Source of the DNA: Megasphaera hutchinsoni
Lineage (GTDB): Bacteria; Bacillota; Negativicutes; Veillonellales; Megasphaeraceae
Length of the DNA: 64,000 bases
Direction of reading: 5' to 3'
Assembly (NCBI RefSeq): GCF_001553405.1
Contig: NZ_KQ960940.1
Span: forward strand, 2,608 to 66,607
Program-made: the position numbers and the translations under genes
Notes under the pieces: model-generated
What the model saw: only the letters and a program-made list of their open reading frames with translations
Told to the model about the DNA's origin: nothing
Databases searched by the model: none
Shown here: piece after piece, positions 1 through 8,761 of the stretch
Layout of the letters: each line of letters begins with the position of its first letter
Numbering within the stretch: the stretch's first letter is position 1

Positions 1-1124
1 TTAAAGATGAAGGAACGGGAACAAGTAATGTAACCTTAGGCGGTGATACAGCACCGACTATTGAATTTGCCGGCGATGGAAATTTGACATCGAAGGTAGA
101 ACAAGGAAAGATTACCTACAGCTTGAATAACAAAATTACTATCGGCGATAAGAAAGTCACCGTAGATGGAACGACAGGAACGATTACGGGACTGACGAAT
201 ACAAAATGGGATAGTAAGAATATTACATCCGGTCGTGCTGCTACGGAAGATCAGTTGAACGATGTTCAAGCTTCCGTGCAAAAAGAAATAAAAGACATAA
301 AAGAATTAAGTGATAAAACTGTGACTTACAAGGATAAGGAGAAGAATGAGATTGCTCTTGCCGGGAAAGCCGGGACGAAAATCACCAATTTGAAAGATGG
401 AGATATTTCTAAGGATAGTAAGGATGCAGTCAATGGCGGACAACTGTTTGCAGCCAAGAATGATTTGCGTTTGAAAGAAGGAACTGTTTCCTATGACGAA
501 AAGACAGGAAATGGGGTAATGACACTTACGCAAGGAGATGGAGAAACAGCTAACAAAGTTGAAGTTAAAGGGTTGCAGAATACGTACACAGCAAGTGGTC
601 GATATGATGAAAAAGGAAAGAAAATCGAATTTAAGCGCAACGATGGCAAGCTGTATAATGTTGATATGAGTCCGCTTGTTAATGGTATTCAGCAAGGCAT
701 GAATGTGTTGCAAGATAAGGTAGTTCGTGCTGGTGCAAGCTCGGCCGCATTAGCTAGTTTGCATCCGCTGGAATATGATCCTGATGATAAGTGGGATGTA
801 GCGGCAGGTGTTGGCAACTATATGGGTGCTAATGCCGTGGCTATTGGTGCTTTCTATCGGCCGAATGAAAATACGATGTTCTCGATGGGAGGTTCTTTCG
901 GTAGTGGACATAATATGGTGAATGCAGGCGTATCCTTGAAAGTAGGGAGAGGTATTGCCCTTATATCAACGAAAGCGGTGATGGCACGAGAAATTATTCA
1001 GTTGAAGGAAAATAGTGATGTGAAAGATGAAGAAATTCGCTATTTGAAAGAAAAAGAAGCAAAACATGAAGAACAGATACAGCAATTGATGGCAATGGTT
1101 ACGGCTTTACAACAGAAAAAATAG
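1..1124 (+). CDS. Trimeric autotransporter adhesin (YadA-like), 3' part only
   Basis: The reading frame is already open at base 3, so the gene starts outside the window. The visible part is a Gly/Thr/Asp/Lys-rich stalk with head and neck-like repeats (for example 'DAVNGGQLFAAKND', 'ATEDQLNDVQ'), typical of trimeric adhesins of diderm bacteria. It is followed by a YadA-type membrane anchor from about base 720, with the 'AGASSAALASLHPLEYDPDDKW' type segment and four short beta strands ending near base 950. The family normally ends with the last barrel strand. Here about 55 more residues follow, rich in E/K/Q/M with heptad spacing, probably a coiled coil that would lie in the periplasm. The product is expected at the outer membrane, binding host or bacterial surfaces. 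The family is certain; the ligand is unknown. Confidence 0.9.
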   Translation, partial: KDEGTGTSNVTLGGDTAPTIEFAGDGNLTSKVEQGKITYSLNNKITIGDKKVTVDGTTGTITGLTNTKWDSKNITSGRAATEDQLNDVQASVQKEIKDIKELSDKTVTYKDKEKNEIALAGKAGTKITNLKDGDISKDSKDAVNGGQLFAAKNDLRLKEGTVSYDEKTGNGVMTLTQGDGETANKVEVKGLQNTYTASGRYDEKGKKIEFKRNDGKLYNVDMSPLVNGIQQGMNVLQDKVVRAGASSAALASLHPLEYDPDDKWDVAAGVGNYMGANAVAIGAFYRPNENTMFSMGGSFGSGHNMVNAGVSLKVGRGIALISTKAVMAREIIQLKENSDVKDEEIRYLKEKEAKHEEQIQQLMAMVTALQQKK

Positions 1125-1163
1125 GTTGTTTGGTAGTAATGAGAGCTAGTCGATAGCAAAGGA

Positions 1164-1200
1164 AAAACCCACGGAAAGGAATTTTTTCCGTGGGTTTTGT
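1164..1200 (+). terminator. Rho-independent terminator of the adhesin gene
   Basis: A 14-bp stem (1164-1177 pairing with 1185-1198, core CCCACGG/CCGTGGG) with a short loop and flanking A and T runs lies 40 bases after the adhesin stop codon. Confidence 0.85.
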
Positions 1201-1228
1201 TTTGCGAAAGTGAACTTTATGGTAGTAC

Positions 1229-1270
1229 AAAAAAAGCAGATACCTTGTAAAAGGAATCTGCTTTTTTTTG
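1229..1270. terminator. Terminator of rpsD, probably bidirectional
   Basis: The stem AGCAGAT/ATCTGCT is flanked by A and T runs on both sides. It sits between the convergent adhesin and rpsD genes, five bases beyond the rpsD stop codon. Confidence 0.75.
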
Positions 1271-1274
1271 TAGC

Positions 1275-1862
1275 TTATTTAGAATACAATTCGACAATTA
1301 GTGTTTCATTGATTTCTACGGGGATTTCATCCCGTTCAGGCATTCGTGTTAAGGTTGCTTCAAAGCCATCGAAGTTCTTTTCGATATAAGGAAGATCGAA
1401 AGTTTTGATTTCTTGGAATGTCTTTTTGTACATTTCATTGTTGCGAGAAGCTTCTTTTAATGTGATAGTAGAACCAACTTTTACTGAAGCTGATGGAATA
1501 TCACAACGTTTGCCATTTACTAAGATGTGCCCATGATTTACCATTTGACGAGCTTGACGCATGGAATTAGCGAAGCCAATACGATAGACGATGTTGTCTA
1601 AACGGCATTCTAATAATTTCAGCATGTTTTCACCAGTAACGCCATTCATCTTTTTGGCTTTATCGTAATAACGAACAAACTGACGTTCGAGCAAATTGTA
1701 ATATGCTCTCAGTTTTTGTTTTTCTAATAATTGGGTTCCATATTCAGACATTTTTTTCTGACGTTGATCTTTTTTCACACGTTTTAGTGCTTTCGGGTGG
1801 CCGAATACATTCAGTCCAAAACGACGGCATTGTTTAAAACGTGCTTCTCTCCTCGTTGCCAT
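1275..1862 (-). CDS. rpsD: 30S ribosomal protein S4
   Basis: Primary 16S rRNA-binding protein of the small subunit, 195 residues. The N-terminal S4 region is followed by the S4 RNA-binding fold at about residues 86-150 ('[14 protein letters not shown]', '[14 protein letters not shown]'). ATG at 1862 is chosen because a GAGGTG ribosome site lies 9 bases upstream; an in-frame GTG further upstream is part of that site. The N-terminus has a single Cys (residue 12) rather than the Cys cluster of zinc-binding S4, so this is the zinc-free form. The gene stands alone with its own promoter and terminator, as in B. subtilis, instead of in the alpha operon. The leader between promoter and start is only about 50 bases, too short for the known Firmicute S4 autoregulatory leader. 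Confidence 0.97.
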   Translation of the reverse strand: MATRREARFKQCRRFGLNVFGHPKALKRVKKDQRQKKMSEYGTQLLEKQKLRAYYNLLERQFVRYYDKAKKMNGVTGENMLKLLECRLDNIVYRIGFANSMRQARQMVNHGHILVNGKRCDIPSASVKVGSTITLKEASRNNEMYKKTFQEIKTFDLPYIEKNFDGFEATLTRMPERDEIPVEINETLIVELYSK

Positions 1863-1917
1863 TGTGCATTTCACCTCATAAATTTATTTTGTGCTATGTA
1901 TAGTCACAATATGTCTA

Positions 1918-1947
1918 AGCATACCATAATAGAAAATGATTTGTCAA
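1918..1947 (-). promoter_or_regulatory. Sigma-A-type promoter of rpsD
   Basis: Read on the minus strand: TTGACA (1942-1947), an 18-base spacer, then TATGCT (1918-1923), about 55 bases ahead of the rpsD start. Confidence 0.6.
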
Positions 1948-1974
1948 TTGCTAAAGGTTGTTCTGAAGTGGTAT

Positions 1975-2625
1975 TTATTTTTTTACACCAGGCGAACAAT
2001 TGATAACGACATCTGTATAGGTAGTACCGCTTAGGTTGTGAATGATAGTAAAGTTTCCCTTGGTTTTAGGTATACTTTTGCGGAGTTTTTCGCTGTGCCA
2101 GTGTTGGGTGATCATTGTTATTGAGCCAATAACTTTTTTCTTGGTTGTGACGAGAGAACGATCGTCTGGTAATAAATCGTATTGTAAGGGATTTTTGCCA
2201 TCTTGAGAAATCAAGGTAATAGAGGTGGCATGGTCGTTTTCAAAAATGACTTTACATGCTCCTTCTTGATATATTTTAAGGGTATTGCCTTGCGTATAGG
2301 GATGACCAAAATGGTGATTCCAAGAGGCAGGTGTAGCCCCTAATCCGTTAAGATCTGTTGATTTGTTCGATTGTTTGCGCTTGCGGAGATTGCGTGTTAG
2401 TGATGGGGTTTCTTCGTCATCAACGTTTTCTTTGTCTACGGTTGTACGGGAGGAGTGTTTCGATTCGGGGGAGGTTGTAGTATCTCTTTCGTGGCGAGAG
2501 GAGATGTCTTGGTGTATTTTTTTGATTGGTTCATCTGGTTTATTATCTGTGTAAGTAATGTTTTTACAGCCTGTGCAAGATAGGATGAAAAAGGTTAATA
2601 GACCAATGCATAGTTGTTTTTTCAT
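1975..2625 (-). CDS. Putative lipoprotein, function unknown
   Basis: A 216-residue protein beginning with a short basic N-terminus, a hydrophobic stretch and 'ILSCTGC', so a lipoprotein signal peptide with Cys as the first mature residue is likely. A polar Ser/Thr/Arg/Lys-rich linker follows to about residue 90. The remainder (about 95-216) looks beta-rich with alternating hydrophobic residues. It begins nine bases after the DEAD-box helicase gene on the same strand, with AAGGAG upstream, so the two are probably cotranscribed. I do not recognise the family. A helicase-lipoprotein pair is odd and may only reflect shared transcription. Confidence 0.7.
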   Translation of the reverse strand: MKKQLCIGLLTFFILSCTGCKNITYTDNKPDEPIKKIHQDISSRHERDTTTSPESKHSSRTTVDKENVDDEETPSLTRNLRKRKQSNKSTDLNGLGATPASWNHHFGHPYTQGNTLKIYQEGACKVIFENDHATSITLISQDGKNPLQYDLLPDDRSLVTTKKKVIGSITMITQHWHSEKLRKSIPKTKGNFTIIHNLSGTTYTDVVINCSPGVKK

Positions 2626-2634
2626 GACAGCTCC

Positions 2635-3894
2635 TTACCGGCGGCGACGGTTGTCGCTACCTTTGTGTAATGTTTTATGTCGTTTGCTTTTGGTAGTTTG
2701 GTATGTTGAAGGAGGTAAGGTAGGGCGAGGGTTTTTCTTCTTTTTCCAGGTTTGGTGAGATTTCTTTACTTTTACTTGGCCCGTTGCAGTGTATTTGGTG
2801 ATTGTCGCTTGGATGTGTTGCTCAATTCGGCGGACAGTCATTTCGTCCTTGTTTGTAGCATACATGATGGATAATCCCGTTTGACCTGCCCGTCCGGTGC
2901 GACCAATGCGGTGGATGTAGTAATCGACATCACGGGGAACATCATAATTAAATACATGGGTAATTCCTTCTATATCAATGCCGCGGGCGGCGATATCGGT
3001 GGTAACTAGTAATTGCGTTTTAGCTTTGGCGAAGTCCTTTAATACTTGTGTTCGTCTGCCTTGGGACATATCGCCGCGGAGTTCACTGACTAAAAAACCA
3101 GCTTGAATGAGTTGCCCCGCTAAGATGGAAGTACGTTCGCGCGTGTTGCAGAAAACCACGGCTAAGTAGGGGGACATTTCATGAATTTGTTGACATAAGA
3201 GAGATAATTTTTTTTCTTCTCGGATCATGTAAATGCGTTGTTCAATTTGTTCTAATGTAATGGTGTCGCCTTCTTGAATGGATAGGACGAGGGGGGCATT
3301 CATGTGTTTTTTTGCAAGTCCTTTGATTTTATCGGGAATGGTTGCTGAGAAAAAGAGTAGTTGACGACGTTTAGAGGTCATGCCGATTAAGGTATCTACT
3401 TCTTCTAAAAAGCCTTGTTGCAGCATTTGATCAGCCTCATCGACGATGATACGGCGTATACCGCTCAAATGGAGAGCTCGCCGGGTACAATGATCTAATA
3501 AGCGACCTGGCGTACCGATGATGAGATGAGGATGGCGGTGTAATTTTTGCAGTTGATTTTCGATGGTTTTACCGCCGATGAGATTTAACACGTCAATGTG
3601 CAATGGTGCACCTAAGGTTGTAGCAACGGAGGTAATTTGATTGGCGAGTTCTCGCGTGGGAGCAAGAATTAATACTTGCTCTTGGGACTGAGTGACTTGT
3701 ATTTGTTGTAAGATTGGCAGAAGAAAAGCCAAGGTTTTGCCCGTTCCTGTTTGTGCACGGCAGAGAATATCTTTCCCCTTTAAGAGAGGGGGAATGGTTT
3801 GTTGTTGTACTTTAGTGGGAGTGGTAATGCCTTGTTTTTTTAGGGTCTCCGTGAGGCATGTAATAAGGCCTAATTGCTGAAATGTATCGGTCAT
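2635..3894 (-). CDS. DEAD-box RNA helicase
   Basis: ATP-dependent RNA helicase of the RhlE/CshA type, 419 residues, probably acting in ribosome assembly, RNA decay or cold adaptation. All core motifs are visible: motif I AQTGTGKT (47-54), Ia PTRELA (79-84), TPGR (128-131), DEAD (152-155), SAT (183-185), motif V 'TTDIAARGID' (297-306) and VI HRIGRTGR (327-334). The C-terminal tail after about residue 370 is strongly basic, Lys/Arg/Thr-rich, and probably binds RNA. The ATG at 3894 is preceded by GAAAGGA. It is the first gene of a minus-strand pair with the lipoprotein. The exact subfamily cannot be fixed by eye. Confidence 0.95.
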   Translation of the reverse strand: MTDTFQQLGLITCLTETLKKQGITTPTKVQQQTIPPLLKGKDILCRAQTGTGKTLAFLLPILQQIQVTQSQEQVLILAPTRELANQITSVATTLGAPLHIDVLNLIGGKTIENQLQKLHRHPHLIIGTPGRLLDHCTRRALHLSGIRRIIVDEADQMLQQGFLEEVDTLIGMTSKRRQLLFFSATIPDKIKGLAKKHMNAPLVLSIQEGDTITLEQIEQRIYMIREEKKLSLLCQQIHEMSPYLAVVFCNTRERTSILAGQLIQAGFLVSELRGDMSQGRRTQVLKDFAKAKTQLLVTTDIAARGIDIEGITHVFNYDVPRDVDYYIHRIGRTGRAGQTGLSIMYATNKDEMTVRRIEQHIQATITKYTATGQVKVKKSHQTWKKKKNPRPTLPPSTYQTTKSKRHKTLHKGSDNRRRR

Positions 3895-3986
3895 AGTGTA
3901 TTCCTTTCTTTATATAATCTAGGATTATCTTTTTATTATACCAACTTGTTAAGCTAATGACTAGCATATCGCAAGTTGGCATAGCG

Positions 3987-4015
3987 TTGACAGTAGGGAT
4001 AAAAAAGTATAAAAT
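3987..4015 (+). promoter_or_regulatory. Promoter of the trpS leader
   Basis: TTGACA (3987-3992), a 17-base spacer and TAAAAT (4010-4015), placed just ahead of the T-box leader. Confidence 0.65.
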
Positions 4016-4059
4016 AACCATACGTAAAGAAAAAATCAATGATCAGGTGCAAGTACTTT

Positions 4060-4273
4060 TATTGTAGTTGTTACAGCGAGTCGGTGTAGGTGTGAGACCG
4101 CTATGGACGGGTAGAGGAAATGGACTTGGGAGATACGATTTGAAATGATAGTAAGAATCAACGGATCCGCTCCGTTAGGTGGGGACTTGATGAGTGAGCT
4201 ATAAGCTAATCAGGGTGGTGCCACGGAAAGATCGTTCCTTTCGTCCCTATATGGAGGGGCGAAAGTTTTTTTT
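4060..4273 (+). promoter_or_regulatory. T-box riboswitch controlling trpS
   Basis: tRNA-sensing transcription attenuator. The T-box element AGGGTGGTGCCACG lies at 4212-4225. A terminator hairpin follows (4238-4248 pairing with 4255-4265, then nine T). A long Stem I region precedes it with the GAGTCGGTG-type opening near 4078, and a small Stem III (ACGGA/TCCGT, about 4160-4176). A UGG triplet at 4121-4123 in a purine-rich loop is the best tryptophan specifier candidate. The discriminator position reads UGGU, which would pair with A73 or wobble with G73 of tRNA-Trp. Confidence 0.9.
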
Positions 4274-4288
4274 TTAGGAGGAAAGCAT

Positions 4289-5278
4289 ATGGCAGTTATT
4301 TTTTCGGGGATTCAGCCCAGTGGAAATCTTACATTAGGTAACTATTTAGGGGCATTGAGAAATTTTTCAAAAATGCAAGAAGAAAATGAATGTTATTATT
4401 GTGTGGTTAATCAACATGCGATTACAGTGCATCAAGAACCATCGTTATTACATCAACGGACGCGTGAATTGGCAGCTATTTATTTGGCATCAGGATTAGA
4501 TCCGGAAAAAGCAACGTTGTTCGTTCAATCGGAAGTGCCGCAACATGCACAATTAGGTTGGATTATGACTACTTTATCGTATGTGGGTGAGTTAGAACGG
4601 ATGACTCAATATAAAGATAAAGCGTCAAAGCAGGGCGATTCTATTCCAGCAGGATTACTTACATATCCTCCTCTTATGGCAGCAGATATTTTATTGTACC
4701 GAACGAATTTTGTGCCAGTTGGTGAAGATCAAAAGCAACATTTGGAAATTACGCGGGATTTAGCACAACGGTTTAATCGGTTATATGGTGAAGACATTTT
4801 TGTCGTACCTGAAATTTATTTGGGGCAAGGTGGTACACGGGTTATGAGTTTGCAAGAACCGACGAAAAAGATGAGTAAATCTGACGCTAATACGACCGCA
4901 ACGATTTACGTGTTAGATGAACCAAAGGTAATTGAAAAGAAGATTAAACGGGCACAAACGGATAGTGAAAATTCGGTGCATTATGATGTGGTTCAAAAAC
5001 CAGGCATTTCTAATTTAATGGATATTTATGCAGCACTTACCGATTCAACGCATGAAGAGGTAGAACGGGAATTTGCTGGACAGGGGTATGGAGCCTTTAA
5101 AAAAGCAGTGGCAGAAGCGGTTATTGCGGCTTTGGAACCAATTCAACAGCGATATGCTGCGTTGTTAGATGCAACGGAATTGGATGATATTTTGGATCAG
5201 GGAGCACGGAAGGCGGAAGCAAAAGCAGCTGTAACATATCAACGTGTGGTAGAGGCGATGGGATTGTATCGAAAGTAG
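4289..5278 (+). CDS. trpS: Tryptophanyl-tRNA synthetase
   Basis: Class I aminoacyl-tRNA synthetase, 329 residues, the usual length for the bacterial enzyme; it charges tRNA-Trp in the cytoplasm. The HIGH-equivalent is 'SGNLTLGN' (11-18) and the KMSKS loop is at about 194-198 within 'KKMSKSD'. The Rossmann core 'FSGIQPSG' opens the protein directly. AGGAGG sits 7 bases upstream of the ATG. Expression is controlled by the T-box leader immediately upstream. The yfbR stop/start spacing of 8 bases suggests the two are cotranscribed. Confidence 0.98.
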   Translation: MAVIFSGIQPSGNLTLGNYLGALRNFSKMQEENECYYCVVNQHAITVHQEPSLLHQRTRELAAIYLASGLDPEKATLFVQSEVPQHAQLGWIMTTLSYVGELERMTQYKDKASKQGDSIPAGLLTYPPLMAADILLYRTNFVPVGEDQKQHLEITRDLAQRFNRLYGEDIFVVPEIYLGQGGTRVMSLQEPTKKMSKSDANTTATIYVLDEPKVIEKKIKRAQTDSENSVHYDVVQKPGISNLMDIYAALTDSTHEEVEREFAGQGYGAFKKAVAEAVIAALEPIQQRYAALLDATELDDILDQGARKAEAKAAVTYQRVVEAMGLYRK

Positions 5279-5286
5279 GAGGAGAC

Positions 5287-5868
5287 ATGAGTCATTTTTT
5301 TGCGATTCTTTCGAGAATGAAGTTAATACGTCGGTGGAGTTTGATGTATAATCGTCGCAAAGAAAATGTACAAGAACATGCGTTAGAAACTGCTCTTTTG
5401 GCGTATCATTTGTGTGTCCTTCATAATACTTATTTTGAAGGACATGTAAATTGCGAACATGCAGCAGTGTTAGCCATGTATCATGATGCGACAGAGGTGT
5501 TTACGGGCGATATGCCGACGCCAGTAAAATATTTTACACCGCATATGCGACAAACTTACGGGGATGTTGAAAAGCAGGCAGCACTGCGGTTATTGTCTAC
5601 GTTGCCACAAGAGTTGCAACAGGTATATGAACCCCTTATTTGTCAGCCTGAAGCGGATCCTGTGTGGCCTTTTGTGAAGGCCGCAGATATTCTTTCGGCA
5701 TATTTAAAATGTGTACAAGAAGTAACGGATGGCAATCATGAATTTAATGATGCTTTTCAGACGTTAGAAGCACGGTTACAATCTTTACATTTACCTGAAG
5801 TAACTTTATTTTTGAAAGAATATGCACCTAGTTTTCGTTTATCGCTGGACCAAATGCATAAAGTGTAA
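5287..5868 (+). CDS. yfbR: 5'-deoxynucleotidase, YfbR family
   Basis: HD-domain phosphohydrolase of 193 residues that removes phosphate from deoxynucleoside 5'-monophosphates and so takes part in dNTP balance. The protein follows E. coli YfbR closely: 'SHFFAILSRMKLIRRW' at the N-terminus, metal ligands H31, H66 and D67 ('MYHDATEVFTGDMPTPVKY'), a further Asp near 133 ('KAADILSAYLKC') and the C-terminal 'PSFRLSLDQ'. The ribosome site AGGAGGA overlaps the trpS stop codon, which points to translational coupling with trpS. Nothing unusual is seen. Confidence 0.93.
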   Translation: MSHFFAILSRMKLIRRWSLMYNRRKENVQEHALETALLAYHLCVLHNTYFEGHVNCEHAAVLAMYHDATEVFTGDMPTPVKYFTPHMRQTYGDVEKQAALRLLSTLPQELQQVYEPLICQPEADPVWPFVKAADILSAYLKCVQEVTDGNHEFNDAFQTLEARLQSLHLPEVTLFLKEYAPSFRLSLDQMHKV

Positions 5869-5965
5869 AACAAATAAAGGAATTTAGTTATATGAAGTAG
5901 AATATTAAGGTATGTGAAGTATAATGTAATCGCATATAATGATACAGAAGATGGAGGTTGTCACG

Positions 5966-6373
5966 ATGACACTCAGTTTGTTTTGGTCGCGATATACGTT
6001 GGAATTGCGGGCACAACATATGCGCGAGGTAGATGAGCAGTATCATTATCTTATTGCTCGAGAACGGTGGAATTGGTTTTTGACCAAAATACCCGAATCG
6101 GAGCAGGTTAGGTTGTTGCATGGGCATAATCATGGCACAGAAGAATGGACTTGTCGCGTGTGGTTAGAGCATATGGTTGCGTGGGTAAAAGAACATCGAT
6201 CTTCGGCTGTATATGCAGCAATTATAGAAAAAATGGCAAGAGAAAAAGAAAAAAGTATGGAGGCGTTGGAAAAACAAGTCGCTTATACGTTATCTGAAGA
6301 AGAATTGTGTTATTTTCAAAAAGCAGGATATTTTCAAGGTGTTTCCTCTAAGGAAAAAATCATACCTAGGTAG
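5966..6373 (+). CDS. Hypothetical protein, helical, 135 aa
   Basis: I do not recognise this protein. It has no signal peptide or membrane segment, and is rich in E, K, R, W and H, so a soluble mainly alpha-helical protein is likely. The second half (about 80-120) is strongly charged with heptad-like spacing. The ATG at 5966 is preferred over an in-frame ATG at 5939 because GGAGG lies 8 bases before it. It starts 97 bases after yfbR and ends 21 bases before nfeD, all on the same strand, so it may be the first gene of the nfeD-floA transcript. Confidence 0.65.
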   Translation: MTLSLFWSRYTLELRAQHMREVDEQYHYLIARERWNWFLTKIPESEQVRLLHGHNHGTEEWTCRVWLEHMVAWVKEHRSSAVYAAIIEKMAREKEKSMEALEKQVAYTLSEEELCYFQKAGYFQGVSSKEKIIPR

Positions 6374-6394
6374 TATGCACAGGAGGTTATTTCT

Positions 6395-7690
6395 ATGCGG
6401 AAAGGAAAGTGGTTTTGGGTAGGGGTAGTCAGTTTATTATTTTGTTTTTTTGCTAGTTTTGGTTCATCTACCCAAGGTGCTAGCGTACAAGTACTTACGT
6501 TGCAGGGACAGCTTGATGGTAGTCAGGTATCATTGTTGCAACGAGGATTGAAAAAGGCTGCAAAACAAGGTGATAAGGCTGTTGTGTTGAATTTGGCATT
6601 ACAAGGTGATGATATAAGAGCGGCACAGACCTTGAATAGTATTATTCGTGCTTCTTCGGTACCGACTATTGCGTATGTTACGATGGATGCGGGAAGTCGT
6701 ATGAATACTATTGCGGCGTTGTCTTGTCGACATATTGTCATGTCGCCTCAGAGTCGTTTAGGTGGGGCAAAACAAGACTCGTTGGAGGATGCAACAAGAC
6801 CGCAGTGGAATGAGTTGGCACAGGCACTTGCAACGTTAACTGGACGTAATGCACAAGTAGCTATGGCTCTAGTGGATAATCAGGTTGCTTATCCACCGTA
6901 TTCGGCACAGGGGATGTTTTTGCGGCTTACGGCAGATCAGGCAAAAACATTGTCTATATCGGAAGGAACGGCAAAAACACTTGTTGATGCGTTGCATTTG
7001 TTTAGTTTAGATAATCTTCCTGTGTATTATGAAACACAAACGTGGAGCGATCGTCTATCGGGAGTGTTGCAAAATGATTATATTCATGTAATTATCGTGG
7101 TATTGATTGCACTGACGATTCTTGTGGAAATTAAGATGGCTGGTATTGGTATCGGTGTGATAACAGCGATTGTTATTGGTGGTATTTTATTTTGTTTTGG
7201 CGTGGAACCAGAATACGCAGATATACGAACGTTTATGGCCTTTGTTGTTGGGATATTGTGTTTGATGTTAGAACTAGTTATTCCTGGTGTAGGCATATTT
7301 GGTGTGATGGGTATCTGTCTATTATATGGTAGTTTATTCTTCTTTTTTGGAGCAACGGTTCACGCTATATACATATTGGCAATTGGTTCTGTTGTGGCAG
7401 CAGTTTTGTTTTATATCATCTTGCGTCGTTTGCCTAAAACGTCGATAACGGCTGAGCTTATTTTGCATGAAAGAGAATTTGGAGATGTGGAGTATGCTAC
7501 TAATGTAGATAATCATCGTTATCTTGGGATGACAGGTGTTTCTGTAACTACATTGAAACCAGTGGGGATGATAAAAATTAATGGCGAATTATTGGAAGCG
7601 GTAACACGGACTATGGTTATTGAGAAGAAACGGCCTGTACGAGTTATACGTCTAGAAGGTAATCGTTTGGTTGTTGCTGAAATAATTTAG
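6395..7690 (+). CDS. nfeD: NfeD-family membrane protein (ClpP-like domain plus NfeD)
   Basis: A 431-residue membrane protein. Residues 1-30 are a signal peptide. About 31-200 form a ClpP/SppA-like fold with the usual '..[12 protein letters not shown]' segment. About 227-348 hold several membrane spans. The C-terminal 355-431 is the NfeD beta-barrel (OB) domain. Long NfeD proteins are membrane-bound serine peptidases working with SPFH proteins; floA follows directly, as in B. subtilis yqeZ-yqfA. The active-site region reads '[13 protein letters not shown]' where the family has A-S-A-G, so the catalytic Ser seems missing or shifted and peptidase activity is doubtful. AGGAGG precedes the ATG. 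Confidence 0.85.
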   Translation: MRKGKWFWVGVVSLLFCFFASFGSSTQGASVQVLTLQGQLDGSQVSLLQRGLKKAAKQGDKAVVLNLALQGDDIRAAQTLNSIIRASSVPTIAYVTMDAGSRMNTIAALSCRHIVMSPQSRLGGAKQDSLEDATRPQWNELAQALATLTGRNAQVAMALVDNQVAYPPYSAQGMFLRLTADQAKTLSISEGTAKTLVDALHLFSLDNLPVYYETQTWSDRLSGVLQNDYIHVIIVVLIALTILVEIKMAGIGIGVITAIVIGGILFCFGVEPEYADIRTFMAFVVGILCLMLELVIPGVGIFGVMGICLLYGSLFFFFGATVHAIYILAIGSVVAAVLFYIILRRLPKTSITAELILHEREFGDVEYATNVDNHRYLGMTGVSVTTLKPVGMIKINGELLEAVTRTMVIEKKRPVRVIRLEGNRLVVAEII

Positions 7691-7718
7691 TTTAGAGTAC
7701 AGTAAAGGAGGCGTGTGT

Positions 7719-8753
7719 ATGTTTATTATTTTTCCAGTGTTTATCATTTTTGTCGTTATTGTAGGACTTTCGTTGCTTTTGCATTTTGTTCCCTTAGGGT
7801 TGTGGATTTCAGCAATGGCAGCGGGTGTTCCTGTAGGCATTCATACGTTAATCGGTATGCGGTTACGGCGTGTTGTTCCGTCTAAAATTGTATTACCGTT
7901 AGTGAAGGCGAATAAAGCTGGGTTGGATATGAATGTAAATCAGTTGGAAGCACATTATTTGGCAGGTGGCGATGTAGATCGTGTGGTGGATGCTTTGATT
8001 GCTGCACATCGGGCGGCGATGGCGTTGACGTTTGCTCGTGCTTGTGCGATTGACTTGGCCGGACGCGATGTATTAGAAGCCGTACAGATGAGTGTCAATC
8101 CTAAGGTTATTGAAACGCCTTTTATTTCCGCAGTAGCACAAAATGGGATTGAATTAAAGGTACGGGCCAGAGTTACCGTGCGGGCGAATATTGAACGCTT
8201 AGTTGGTGGGGCTGGTGAAGCGACAGTTATTGCTCGTGTTGGGGAAGGAATTGTTACGAGTGTTGGTTCGGCAATGGATCATGCATCTGTGCTAGAAAAT
8301 CCTGATGAAATTTCAAAAACGGTGTTAAATAAAGGGTTAGATGCAGGTACGGCATTTGAAATTCTTTCTATTGATATTGCAGATATTGATGTGGGGCGGA
8401 ATATTGGCGCACGATTACAAACGGATCAGGCGGAAGCAGATAAGCAAATTGCACAAGCGAAGGCAGAAGAACGTCGGGCTATGGCTGTAGCGAAAGAACA
8501 AGAAATGCAGGCGTATACACAAGAAATGCAAGCAAAAGTGGTGGAAGCACAGGCAGAAGTGCCGTTGGCGATGGCCCAAGCTTTAAAAGAGGGAAATTTA
8601 GGTGTAATGGATTATTATCAAATGCAAAATATTATGGCGGATACGCAAATGCGTGATGCTGTAGCGAAGGCGGGCGTTCCTAAAAGTAAGGGGAAATCAG
8701 CTGGCGGAGAGAAGCCTAAGGGGAGTCATGATACGCCCCGTACAGAACAGTAG
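7719..8753 (+). CDS. floA: Flotillin-like protein FloA
   Basis: SPFH-type scaffold of functional membrane microdomains, 344 residues. An N-terminal hydrophobic hairpin (about 1-45) anchors it in the inner membrane. The SPFH region follows with the FloA-typical '[18 protein letters not shown]', '[18 protein letters not shown]' and '[18 protein letters not shown]'. An Ala/Glu/Lys-rich coiled coil lies at about 225-285. ATG at 7719 is chosen: AAGGAGG is 7 bases upstream, while a GTG six bases earlier is too close to it. Being placed directly behind nfeD supports a joint role in membrane organisation. Confidence 0.96.
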   Translation: MFIIFPVFIIFVVIVGLSLLLHFVPLGLWISAMAAGVPVGIHTLIGMRLRRVVPSKIVLPLVKANKAGLDMNVNQLEAHYLAGGDVDRVVDALIAAHRAAMALTFARACAIDLAGRDVLEAVQMSVNPKVIETPFISAVAQNGIELKVRARVTVRANIERLVGGAGEATVIARVGEGIVTSVGSAMDHASVLENPDEISKTVLNKGLDAGTAFEILSIDIADIDVGRNIGARLQTDQAEADKQIAQAKAEERRAMAVAKEQEMQAYTQEMQAKVVEAQAEVPLAMAQALKEGNLGVMDYYQMQNIMADTQMRDAVAKAGVPKSKGKSAGGEKPKGSHDTPRTEQ

Positions 8754-8761
8754 GTGAGCGT

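Noticed and set aside
306-713. Long open frame antisense to the adhesin gene
   Set aside because: No ribosome site, and composition mirrors the repetitive stalk codons; a shadow of the adhesin.
1863-1974. S4 autoregulatory leader of Firmicute rpsD
   Set aside because: The likely promoter leaves only about 50 bases of leader, too short for that element.
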